From positions 5,344,534-5,408,533 of the forward strand of contig NC_067119.1 in the NCBI RefSeq assembly GCF_021347895.1: a DNA stretch of 64,000 nt, in the 5' to 3' direction. This DNA comes from Acanthochromis polyacanthus. Lineage: Eukaryota > Chordata > Actinopteri > Pomacentridae. This document shows, in pieces, positions 46,602 to 64,000 of the stretch (position 1 is its first letter; every line of letters begins with the position of its first letter). The position numbers and the translations under genes are program-made. The notes below the pieces were generated by a model that saw only the letters and a program-made list of their open reading frames with translations, was not told where the DNA came from and searched no databases.

Positions 46602-46730
46602 AGTCATTTACCACATTAACAATGTAAAGACTGGATTTATGATCCAATTAATGTTATCTTCATAGAAAAACCTGCTTTTCTTTCAGTACTAAGGACATTT
46701 CAAAGTGACCCCAAACTTTTGAAAAGTAGC
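46602..46730 (-). repeat. R1 Tc1-type MITE, copy 4, right half
   Basis: Resumes with the duplicated AGTCATTTAC, then CACATTAACAATGTAAAGAC, and ends with GTGACCCCAAACTTTTGAAA, the Tc1-type terminus. Joining it across the insertion regenerates the R1 order. Confidence 0.8.
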
Positions 46731-48984
46731 GTAAGTAAATGTCCAATAAAGCTCCAAAAATAAAGTAAAAACATACACATTTCTAACTAAGATGAAGGCA
46801 TTTTACTGCTATCTAATTGTTGTTTTTCTTATAATTGGTACCAAAATACAGTTTTAAATTATGAAGCACTGTATTCTTTTAACTTTTCAGGCTCTTCAGA
46901 TTAATCTGTAATGATAGGATCCATAAGTATAGACGTGAGTGTGTGTTTTTTAAGTACAAAGGCTTCAAATAATAATATAAATTTGAAAAATGGACACTGG
47001 AATAGTTTCCTCTGAAAGTGAATTAATCAAAACTAACTGTAGAATTGCACTTTTAGATTTCTAACATATCAACGATGTAATCAAGCCACTTTTTTGCACT
47101 ACTTAGTTGTAAAAATTGTGAGTAAATAGCAGATATTTTAGAATCAGGTGTTTCTAAAGCCTCCAGGTTTCACTCAGTTACTGTAAGGATGCTGAAAATG
47201 CCTCATTAACTGAAGGTTTCCTCCGTGAGGCAGCCAATTCGACTCACCGGTCGTGTTATTTGCTGACAAACATCACCGCTGGCAGCTCTTAGCAGCTCTT
47301 AGTTGCTAGGCTACATTTGCATGCAGCGACCCTCTTTCCTCTCTTTCATTAAATACGGCTTTTGGAAACAGTAAAAAGGGGCTTTCATGTCAGCCGCTCG
47401 CTTCGACTATCACTCGCCTTTGTGCCGTCCTGATTTGCCGTCTTGATTGTAACACGACTAACGAGGGACGAGATAAAAGAGCGAGCAAGGACGAACGCTC
47501 TCCTTGGTTTGAGACTGTACAAAAGGAGCTTCACATGACAGAACAGGAGTGTTACAGACTGAATGCAGAGAGAGTTTGACTTTCTGAGCTCCAATTTTAA
47601 AGCTTGAGCAACAGGTAGGCTTACAAAAGAGCTTATTTTTTCCCCATTTCCTTCATGTTAACCAGCACTAATCAATATTTTCACATTAACGTTGGATCAA
47701 ATAACTGAAGGCTCCACTGTTGTGACAAACTGCAGCTTCTTTTATCTCTCAGATCTTTGTTTCAGCTTCAACAGCCTTGCACAAATGTTTTCAGAGCAAA
47801 AAGCTATAATAAATCCATTGAACACTCAAAAAATGTTGGCTAAAGTCATGCATTTCTTAGGTTTTCGCTGTCAAACTTCCATTGATTCCCCTTCTTGTTT
47901 CAACATTGACATACTGTATGTAGTGGTATTATATTACAGCCTAATTGTTTTGTAGAAAAACACATTGGATCTTCTTGCATCTACTTCTTTTCCATCGGTG
48001 TATCCTGTTATCAGAGTGTCCCAAAGAAAAGCCGAAATGTTTGCATTCCAACACAAAACAACAGGTTTAGTCCAAGTGCAATCAGATAGAATTCAAGAAA
48101 TATGTTGCTATATTCTCTAAGATTTGTTATTTGAGCAATAAAAATAAGATTTTAATTCTGCAAAATTTCAACTACAAGTTTCTGCTAAACAAAGTTCTTC
48201 TTCTCCTCAAACTCTTTGCCGATGATGTCGTTCTATTTCATGCTGTTTTTAGTATTTATCCACCAGAGCAGCCACTGTCACTTTGGTTAAATGCTTTGCT
48301 ACTGCTATTTTGACCAGTTAAAACTGAATTAGAGTCTTTTTGGCTTCTCAGAATGACAAATTATAGATATCTAGAATAAAAACTGACATTGCTGATGTCT
48401 GTAATCTTAATTAAATTAAGTTAAACTAAACTATTAAAGGTTAAAACATCTTGATATTAAATTCTGCAGTGGTTGAATGTTTGAATCTGTTTCTCAGCAG
48501 CAGCTTACAGGTCAGACGGTGAGTTTTAAATCACTGTTAAACTGAAGTATTCACTGTGATCAACCCCCTGCAGCTGAACTGTGGTCACTTCTCGCTGCTA
48601 AAATCTCCCTTATTAGCCTTTAAAATGTCTCCCTGATTAACCAGCTGATCCAGAGTTCTGGTACAAATGAGTCTGAGCAGAGTTCAGGGACGAGAACTTC
48701 CGGGTGTTTGGACGTCATTAGCAGAGACAGCCCAAGGAGCCGCCTCAGGCTCTGGCTCGGCTTGGATAAGAAAACGAGGGACCGAAGCCAGATTCTAGAT
48801 TCCAGAGTCGCCGCAGGCTCTGAACCTCCAACCATGACCTCCAGGTCGCAGCTCCACCGTGGAGCTCCTCAGGCGAACAGAGCGTCAACACAAGGAGGGA
48901 TGAAGAGAGAAAACAATGCAGCAAAAAGAGGCGACATTAGCAGATAAAGATGTTTATGCAGCAAAAATAGAATATTTAACCGTC
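46731..48984. other. Intergenic DNA, no supported gene
   Basis: Nothing recognised. 47200-47480 is repeat-free, with balanced composition. Confidence 0.4.
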
Positions 48985-49358
48985 TTATACGATACGATAA
49001 ACCTTTATTAATGCCACAGTGAGACAATTTGCAGTGTTACAGCAGCAAAGATAGTTCAAATATTCAGGAAATGTGCAATATAGATGATAACCTGTGCAAT
49101 ATTAATATTTCTATCAGTGTTTCCGTTCATGAAAGATTCTGTGCAATACCGCTGTTATTTCTAGAACTAGTACTTATGTATATTTTGGTTTATTTTTGTG
49201 TAGAATTTAGGAAATGTTGAACAAAAATAAACCAAAATATATGTAAGTACTAGTTCTAGAAATATTTATTTTATTTATATATATATTTATTTTTGCACAA
49301 ATATTTAAGACATGAAGAACAAAAATAAAAACAATGTACATAAGTACTACTTCTTAGA

Positions 49359-49390
<32 letters not shown>

Positions 49391-49760
49391 TTTTGTACAA
49401 ACATTTAGAAAATGTCGTATGAAAATAAGCCAAAATATAAACAGGTACTAGTTTGAGGATATTTTTTTTATTTTTATACATATTTATTTTTGCACAAACA
49501 TTTAAGAAATATACTACAAAAATAAACCAAAATATACATACGTACTAGTCTGAGAAATATTTATTTTCATTATTATAAATATTTATTTTTGCACAAATAT
49601 TTAGGAAATGTAGCACAAAAAGAAATCAAAATATACATAAGTACTAGTTCTAGAAATAACAGTGGTATTGCACAGAATCTTTCATGAAGAGAAACACTGA
49701 GATAAGTATTAATATTGCACAGATTAGTATCTATATTGTACAGATAAGCAGAAAAATAGC
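48985..49760. repeat. Inverted-repeat and tandem cluster
   Basis: The left arm (49075-49215: CATGAAAGATTCTGTGCAAT, TTCTAGAACTAGTACTTATG) is mirrored by a right arm (49610-49745). Between them the unit CAAAAATAAACCAAAATATA...GTACTAGT...TTTTTGCACAAATATTTA recurs four to five times in about 115-130 bp steps. The left flank (ACGATAAACCTTTATTAATG) resembles a LINE 3' end on the minus strand. Confidence 0.75.
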
Positions 49761-50364
49761 CGTGTAGCAGATGTTCAAGTATAGGTAGGAAAACAGACAT
49801 TGCACAGGAATGTGCACCAAGTACAGAATTTATAGAGAAATGTTTCCAAAGTACTGAAATATTTACAAGATGCCAAACATTAGTGCATAGTTACAGCGAA
49901 TAATACATAGAAATAGCAAATTTATGCAAAGAACTGACTTACTCAGCTCCTTAATCCAGTAGTTTGTGCTTCCATTATACAGGTTCTACAATTTGCTGAA
50001 AAAAAAAAAAAGAGTAAAAATATCAGATTAAAGTGTCATGAGTGTAGATTTAAATGTGCTGAATGTGGAGGAATGAAATTATAATCTGGGTGTGTTAACA
50101 AGACAACAGGTTGAGAAAACAGTTTTACTGGTTTATAGTCCGATGTCTCCCTCTAGAGGCAGTAAAGCTTCTCTGATGAAAACTCATTTTTGATCCTAAT
50201 TACAGCAGAAAATCCCCCTGTGTGTCATCAGACTTTCATTCTGCAGCTTTGGCTTCAAAGTGATAGATTTATCCTCCAGATTGACTTTTTCTTTGACCTA
50301 TGAAGCAAACAATCTTTTTTTAACGTGCACACTCAGGCCTACTGCCTCAATAGAATATTAATCA
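49761..50364. other. Intergenic DNA, nothing recognised
   Basis: No coding or repeat signal beyond short A-rich tracts. Confidence 0.4.
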
Positions 50365-50960
50365 ATCCGAAAAATGTTGTTTATGTGGTGCTTTTCATAC
50401 AAATGCAGGGCAACACAAAGTGCTTTGCAAAAATAGAAATGCAACGAAACAGAACAAACAACCCAATAAACCCCTCCAAAACACAGTGAGGAGGAGGAGG
50501 AGGAGGACACACCAGATGAGATGATATTAAAACAAATAAGACAAAATAAGGTGAGTAACTAAATGAAATGAAATAAAATATCTGTTATGGATAGAAATAG
50601 AAGTCAAAGATTATAAAAAAACATGGTAGTAAATGATGAAAATGAAGGAATACGTACATAAATGGACATAAAATAGACTAAAATATGTAAATAAGTGAAT
50701 AGAGAATAAAATTACTTCTAAGAAGAACATATAAATATAATCTATCAAATCAGTCAAAAGTAAAAAGGTAGGTCTTGAGTTTGCCTTTTAAAAGCATTCA
50801 AAGTCTTCTGTTGTCCCACAGATGTAGTTATTTGTTCTAGTTTTAGCTTTAACTAAAAAGCCCCAACCAGAAGACCTCATAAGATTAAAACAAATCAGAT
50901 AAATAAGAAGGACCAAGACCTTTAAGTATACTTCACAAACTAATAAAATGATCTTAAAAT
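50365..50960. repeat. Probable old retroelement copy
   Basis: Contains the words GTGCTTTTCATACAAATGCA, ACACAAAGTGCTTTGCAAAA, GGTCTTGAGTTTGCCTTTTA and GACCAAGACCTTTAAGTATA, in an order I associate with a common, non-coding fish retroelement 3' region. The assignment is tentative and no ends are defined. Confidence 0.4.
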
Positions 50961-51848
50961 CAAATATAAAGTCCTGATCTGTCCCAGCAGTGGCAGCTTG
51001 TGAATAAAAAAAAGCTGTAAATTAGACTTTGTGACTGTACATAACTGTTACTACTTCTACCACTGGCTAAGAGCTGTAGAGTGGCAGAAATTTTACTGTT
51101 TGAAGCAGGAATGTAGGTGAAAGTGGATCCTCACTGTTTTAATTCCCCTTCTTCTTATTTGTTCCCCAGTGCACACAGTTTCAGTTCAATAAAGTCATGA
51201 TCAATCTGCAAAACATCATGTAAATGATAAAATGTCCACATCCTGTATTTGTCGGCCTTCATGTAAACAGAATGTCTCGTGATTCATGTTTACTTACCCT
51301 TTGAATAACACGAGTTCAATAAACAAACAGCCCTACTGCCCCCTGGTGGCAACAACAGTTTACAATATCTCAAGTTTGTCTTTAAAGCTCCACATTTTTC
51401 TTTCAGTTCAGGAAAATGTTGAATGAAATGTTGCACCACAATCATCAAACTTCCTTTTTCAGATTTATAATTATGGCATTCTTTGTAGTAACTTCATCGT
51501 AAACAGTTAAGTGTGTTTTGCTTTTTTCTTCAGCAAAGATATTAGACAGAAAGTAAAATATACAATACAGAGGTCTCACTCTACGGGGTTTTCCAGAAAC
51601 GGGAAGCTCTCCTCTCAGGAATGACTTGCTTGTTTTGGTATTCTGCACTTGGAACATGAGGATTACATAAATAAGATATTTTAAAATAAGTTGCTGATAA
51701 AGGTAAACTAAAAAAATCAGAATAATATCTAATGTACAAGCACTGCTATTATAATTTAAAATTGTTATAAATTGACCTAACAAATTTAAACACTTAGATT
51801 AAAAACCTACAGTATTATTAAAAATTTACTTCTATTCGTTTTTATGTA
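50961..51848. other. Intergenic DNA, nothing recognised
   Basis: No gene. A 112-codon minus frame at 51445-51783 is AT-rich and domainless. Confidence 0.4.
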
Positions 51849-52110
51849 GGCACAGGGTGGTCAGCTTTCTGCCTCGACCAGTCGGGGTGAGGTTAAAGGA
51901 GGAAAAATAAAGGCAATAATCAATTACACGAGTCAAAAATAAATATGCGGAATAAAAAAGATTTTAATATCATATAATATATAATGTAGTAACACTGCTA
52001 TACTACTATTTTTATTTAGGGCACAGAGAGGTCGGCTGTCTCCCTCGACCAGTCTGAGTGAGGTTAAAGGAGTAAAACAAAGGCCATAATCAAAATTACA
52101 TCAGTCAAAT
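51849..52110. repeat. Direct duplication, about 170-bp period, just upstream of tmem175
   Basis: GGCACAGGGTGGTCAGCTTT...CTCGACCAGTCGGGGTGAGG at 51849 is repeated as GGCACAGAGAGGTCGGCTGT...CTCGACCAGTCTGAGTGAGG at about 52019. Each is followed by GTTAAAGGAG, AAAAnAAAGGCnATAATCAA and AGTCAAA. Two diverged copies. Confidence 0.75.
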
Positions 52111-52289
52111 TTTAAAAAAAAGATTGTCATAAATTAACCTAATAAAATTACGCCAATCAAAATAAAAAAGAAAATAATTATTTCTACAGAATAAAAAACG
52201 AAGGATATAAATTTTCTTTTTTGAAAAATAAATTTGCCTGGTAAATAATCGACCCATAAATCTGTATCAGTTTTTTTTACCCACCGAGC

Positions 52290-52446
52290 GGCTCCTCCTG
52301 TCGAATAAACGATCTCCGGTGGAAGCAGGAAGCAGCGGGCCTCTGCACTCTCTAGCCCCGCCCTCCGTCAGCTGTCAGTCGGCCGCCTGCAGACTTCGTC
52401 CTGCCACCTCCATGGTTCCGTCTGCGGTCCTGTAGCTTCCTCCGAC
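52290..52446 (+). promoter_or_regulatory. tmem175: tmem175 GC-rich promoter region and 5' UTR
   Basis: The composition turns GC- and CpG-rich here after kilobases of AT-rich DNA and stays so through exon 1, a small CpG island. Visible are a GC-box-like CCCCGCCCTCC (52354-52364) and an E-box CAGCTG; no TATA box is evident. The transcription start is not determinable from sequence alone. A short upstream ORF lies in the likely 5' UTR. Confidence 0.65.
52412..52435 (+). promoter_or_regulatory. 7-codon upstream ORF in the tmem175 leader
   Basis: ATG at 52412 in CTCCATGG context (G at +4) reads MVPSAVL then TAG at 52433-52435, ending 11 bases before the tmem175 start. Such a short, close uORF would be expected to lower or condition translation of the main frame if the transcript begins upstream of it. 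Confidence 0.6.
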
Positions 52447-60065
<7,619 letters not shown>

Positions 60066-61013
60066 CTAGCTTAATGGGAAGTCCCCACAGAAAATGAAGA
60101 TTAAGGTACAGATAAGAGTTGCTGCTTAGGTTTTACCTCTCATCAAGAGAATGTTGGGATTCAAATCAGGAACAAAATCGGAGGCGGTTTGTTGTTTAGT
60201 TCAACATCTCGATTGGGAACTGGTGCAAATGGGATTAGATGTGACCGTCCATGTGGAAGGAGAAGTCTAGGTCCTGTAGAGGTGAAGAAAGCTGTAGTGA
60301 TACTGAAAGCCAAAGTCGACCGATTCATTTCATTTTGTAAACAGTAACATGAAGAACAAGCTAATTCTAGTTTGATCACTTTTTGCTGGCTTTCATTGAG
60401 ATCAGCCTCTCAACACTCTTTTTGTGCAAAATACAGTCCGTCCAGCTGCTGTGGGTTTAATCCAGCCTTTAGTCGTGTATTTTTTTAACCCTCTAATCAC
60501 GTTCGGACACATTTAGCTGCAAAAAGCTGTGCATGAGTGCCGACGACAGAAGTATTGTGTTGCAGGGAAACTCAAGCACAAACAGGCGAGGGTTTAAGTC
60601 TGGGCACTTTAAACTTTATACTGGTAAGAAAAGGCCATAAACTTTGAAATTGCACTATTTGAAAGTGTTTTCAGTCAGATATGTGTGTGATAGCTACAGG
60701 AATGTACTCATCTTTTCCAATTCATTTCAGTGTTGCATCATATTTAAATACTAAAGGAAGACTGTCAGTCCCTCCTGAAACTGTACATGCTAACTTAGTA
60801 AAGGATTATGAGTGGCTGTTTCACATTTTGTTTCCAAAATACTGACGTCAGGTTTTCTTGAAAAGTCAGGAGTTGCATTTATAAAACAGAAGTAGTCCTG
60901 ATTAAGTGGAGAGCTTTGTGGGGGGGGGGGGGGGGAAAAGTTGTATTACGTTTCTCCAGTAGGGGTCACTGTTGTTTGTTAAATAATCTTGAGGCACATT
61001 CATCTTTTTAATG
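60066..61013 (+). other. tmem175: tmem175 3' UTR, probable
   Basis: The sequence after the stop has no further coding signal. A poly-G run is present at about 60920-60935. The nearest convincing AATAAA on this strand, outside transposon sequence, is at 62640, so the 3' UTR may extend through the hAT element to about 62660. Earlier cleavage is possible. Confidence 0.4.
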
Positions 61014-62055
61014 TAGGGATGCACGACATTGGATTTTAGCCAATATTCCATATTCTAGTACCGATTTATGCGCATACATTTTGCCAACTAATTGCAGAGA
61101 ACATGAGGTGTCTCCTGTAGTGGATTTAACTAAATATTATGCTTGTGGGTCATTCCAGAACTGAAGAACATTTGGGCTTCAAAATGTTGTAAAAATAGAC
61201 TCTCTTTTACAGTTTTCTGCTCCATATTCATCAATAATAGGTAATAAACTATCTCAGCTTACACATCAATGGTACCGTTTTTATTCTGTTTTATGCGTTG
61301 TTTGCTAACCCTACTGTCATCGCAGTAACAAGGATGCTAATCCATGCTAATGTTAGCTTTTCCTCAGCAGTAGAAGCTAGATATTTAGCTAGCTGTTACT
61401 GCTGACCAAGAGGACAAACTTACCGATAGAAAACAGCAAAGAAAAAGGTCAAAAGAACTAGTCTGATCCTGATAATGATGTAGAGCGAGACATTCAATGG
61501 CTGACAATGTTTTCTTCTTCTACCAGCTAACAAGGTTATGCTAACAGGGTTGTTGTGGGGCACATGCATGATAATTATTATTTAAAATACTATATTGATT
61601 GAAAAAAAATGTTCCCACAATTACAAGAGACATCAACGAAAAAAATACCAAAAAATGGTGTTTACATTTCATTTTAACCATTTTATTTGAGATTGAATTT
61701 GGTAACCAGAGGTTGGGACAAGAGAAAAACTGCATTTTAGGGCGAACTCCAGACTTATTTGGTAACATTTTCTCCTATTTTTTTTCTAGATTTGGTCTCA
61801 GGACAAGTAAATTTACACAACAACTACATGTTTTAGTATTTTATTTGAAATTTGATGGGTAAAATCTCCTCCAGTTCTGGAATGACCTTTTTTCCTCTAG
61901 TGTGGACCCACAAGCAAATTTCAAAATGTGCGAAAAACAGGAAAAACATTGCGACTTACCTGCAAAGCGATTCATATTTATTTTATGTAATGTTCAAACT
62001 TTTATCTACTGATGCCAATATTACATTCTAAAGCCAATATAATTGTGCATCCCTA
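61014..62055. mobile_element. hAT-type element downstream of tmem175
   Basis: The ends are TAGGGATGCACGACATTGG and, complemented, TAGGGATGCACAATTATATTGG. The flanks TTTTAATG and CTTTAATA share six of eight positions, an eroded 8-bp duplication. No transposase is visible. A further inverted pair, GGTCATTCCAGAACTG at about 61147 and its complement at about 61870-61887, may mark another element nested inside. Confidence 0.75.
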
Positions 62056-62743
62056 CTTTAATAATGATTTAAACATATTTGCGTTTAAATACTGACTTAA
62101 ATGTGACACGCACTTTATTAAAAACCTGCCCGAAGATGGAAACGAGATACTGACAGGGACGAAATAATTGTTTATTTTTTAAGATTAGGAGCAAAAAAAA
62201 ACACTCAGCTGGCTCTGAATGTGAGCATTTTGACTCTTTGTTTTGTCATTTTACTTTCAAACTGCATAAAATCTGGTTTATTTTCTGTATTTTATAATCT
62301 GTTATGTTTAATCGATGAGGAAAGAATCAGAAGAATGAATGCCATGAATTTGTTTACTCACCAATCACGAATGCCAAATCCCAAAATCAGTGACTATATT
62401 TATATATTACACATCAGAAAACACCACTTTTATGGTTTCTTTGTGAGTCAGTATTCTTCCGTGTGCCGTCTTCATTCCTTCAACACGTTTATCGAGGAAA
62501 GAGGAGTCGGCGGCGATTATCTGAGGAGCTCTTGATGCTTAAATGTGTGAAAACGTCGGTGAAAACGCTGCATTTCCTCTTTCACACTCTGCAAAATCTA
62601 TTTTTTAAATGTCAAAAAATTGTCAAGCTTTGTTATGTGAATAAATCTGAAGTTGGTCCTTTAATGTCAAAATGAATCTCCTGCTTGGTCATTTTCCAAA
62701 AACACAAGAAAGACACACGAGAGGATTTAAAGAAAAAACAAAC
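62056..62743. other. Possible shared 3' end region of two convergent genes
   Basis: Contains AATAAA on + at 62640-62645. No coding exon seen. See the finding on convergent polyadenylation signals. Confidence 0.35.
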
Positions 62744-64000
62744 TTTATTCACCTCCGTACAATAAACATCTCCACCGTTTCCCCACCCACATGTCCGTAT
62801 GTTTCATACATTACTTGGTTTTTGCCCCTAATATTAACAGCTTCATCTTTAATCTTATTCACTCCAAAAAAAAAGCTAAAAGGTTCTCATTAGAAAACAG
62901 TTCTGCTCAAAGCAAATCAAACAAAATATACACAAGATGATAAATTAAAAAGACACCTGGGCCGCTAAAATCTACCTGTTTTCTCTCCTGTATTCACATT
63001 TATGCGTTTCATCTTTATAACTTGGGTAAAAATATAAAATTGCACATGTAATAACTTAGATCTAATGTGAACTACAACTGAAATCTTGAGCGTACCGATG
63101 GAATAATCCCTGTTTTCGGTAAGATAATTGGCTAATTAGTGCATTTAAGTGATTGAATTTAAATAGAAAGGTGTGAAAGTTGCCAATTAGGAGAGTTAAA
63201 TACTGATGATTTGAATTATTGAGTGATTTCAGCTTCTCAAGTGTTAAGATTTGCTGACTTTCTTTGCTTTCTTCGACATAAACTGAATTATTTTGGGTTT
63301 GGACTAAAAATGTTCTGAAATTTAAACAGAAAACCCCCCAGAAGAATCAAAAATCTTTGAAATTCGAGGGTTCTTTAAATAGAAAATCAAGAATAAAAGC
63401 CATTTTTAAAATAGACACTTTAGACATTTAGTACCCATGGAATCGTGTCTGAATAATAATTATTGATTAACTGATGCATGTAAGTGATTAAATTTACTCA
63501 GAAAAATGAAAGTTGCCAATTCAGAGTTACATTTTGTTAAATATTTCAAATTATTTACTGATTTCAGCTTCTCAAGTGTGAAGATTTGCTGTTTTTCTTT
63601 GCTTCTTTTGCTTTAAACTGAATTTAAATTGCTTGGACTCGCCTTTTCTGACATTTTACAGCCAATAATGCCAAAATAATTTAAATTTAAAGGATTTTAA
63701 AATGGAAACTCAGCACTGAAAGTCATACTCAAGTCTTTGTTAGACACTTTAGACCTCTAGTTATTAATTTAACACACACAAAAAAAGTAAATAATCCTTT
63801 TCTCCATGTTTGAGTATAAACTGTATCATTTTAGTGTTTAATTATTCCCGGTACACTTCAAACTCCAGCGAGAACAGTTTTAACCAGTTTAAATGATTTG
63901 GCTTTGATTTTTGATTCCCGTTTTTGGTCAGATTGCTTCGTTTTAATTCCTATTCTTCAGTAATAATGCTGGACAGCTGCATAGAGAAAACCTGTGAAGC
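62744..64000 (-). other. Possible 3' UTR of a leftward gene, with a ~340-bp duplication
   Basis: AATAAA on - at 62744-62749 is followed, in the minus direction, by a T-rich stretch. Upstream of it (to the right) there is only non-coding sequence in the window. A direct duplication starts at 63098 and again at 63437, sharing GGAATnnT, AAAGTTGCCAATT and TGATTTCAGCTTCTCAAGTG. If a gene lies here, its coding part is beyond the edge. Confidence 0.3.
63098..63740. repeat. Tandem duplication, period about 340 bp
   Basis: Two diverged copies: GATGGAATAATCCCTG.../CATGGAATCGTGTCTG... followed by shared words TAAGTGATTnAATTTA, GAAAGTTGCCAATT, TTTCAGCTTCTCAAGTG, GAAGATTTGCTG and AAACTGAATT. Confidence 0.75.

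Noticed and set aside
49029..49800. Two similar small proteins (49029-49220 + and 49573-49800 -)
   Set aside because: They are translations of the two arms of an inverted repeat, so similarity reflects the DNA repeat and not a gene family.

Overview
The window is nuclear DNA of a ray-finned fish, most likely a teleost. The evidence is a vertebrate intron-containing gene, fish-type DNA transposons in large numbers (Tc1, hAT, piggyBac-type, CACTA-type, ISL2EU), L2-type LINE fragments and an AT-rich, repeat-dense intergenic texture. There are no operons, and most short open frames are noise or transposon remnants.

The one host gene I can support in full is tmem175 (endolysosomal K+/H+ channel) on the + strand, 52447-60065. 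It has ten coding exons that splice in frame to 520 codons. The GC-rich promoter and 5' UTR lie at about 52290-52446 and carry a 7-codon upstream ORF. Intron 2 is almost entirely a young Tc1 transposon, and intron 6 is mostly a decayed Tc1 element of a different family. Convergent polyadenylation signals at 62640 (+) and 62744 (-) suggest that a second gene, transcribed leftwards, ends at the right edge.

The first 52 kb look like a gene desert. 0-8.6 kb: tandem arrays, AT-rich degenerate repeats, three tiny palindromic MITEs and a GC-rich island near 6.7-7.0 kb. 8.7-12.1 kb: two related hAT copies, a coiled-coil retrocopy-like fragment, and one hAT inserted in the target site of another. 13.6-14.2 kb: a TAGCCTA-ended transposon carrying a RecQ-like helicase fragment. 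14.5-17 kb: a local repeat family. 18.4-22.9 kb: a dense nest (piggyBac-type in CACTA-type; Tc1 in a second piggyBac-type copy; a palindrome in a Tc1-type MITE). 22.9-23.8 kb: an L2-type LINE 3' end. 29.7-30.6 kb: an ISL2EU element with THAP and SWIM/YqaJ-type remnants. 32.1-35 kb: two decayed Tc1 copies with an expanded 60-bp unit. 36.1 kb: a 60-bp fragment of the 5' end of 18S rRNA. 40.5-41.9 kb: LINE and MITE fragments. 45.1-46.7 kb: a three-level transposon nest. 49-51 kb: inverted and tandem repeats. Between these lie non-repetitive, homeodomain-site-rich stretches that may be conserved non-coding elements, which I could not test.

No previously undescribed functional system is evident. 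The most interesting material is the transposon archaeology (sibling Tc1 copies each broken by one different stop codon; several nests dated by intact target-site duplications), the helicase-carrying element, and the regulatory and structural details of tmem175.
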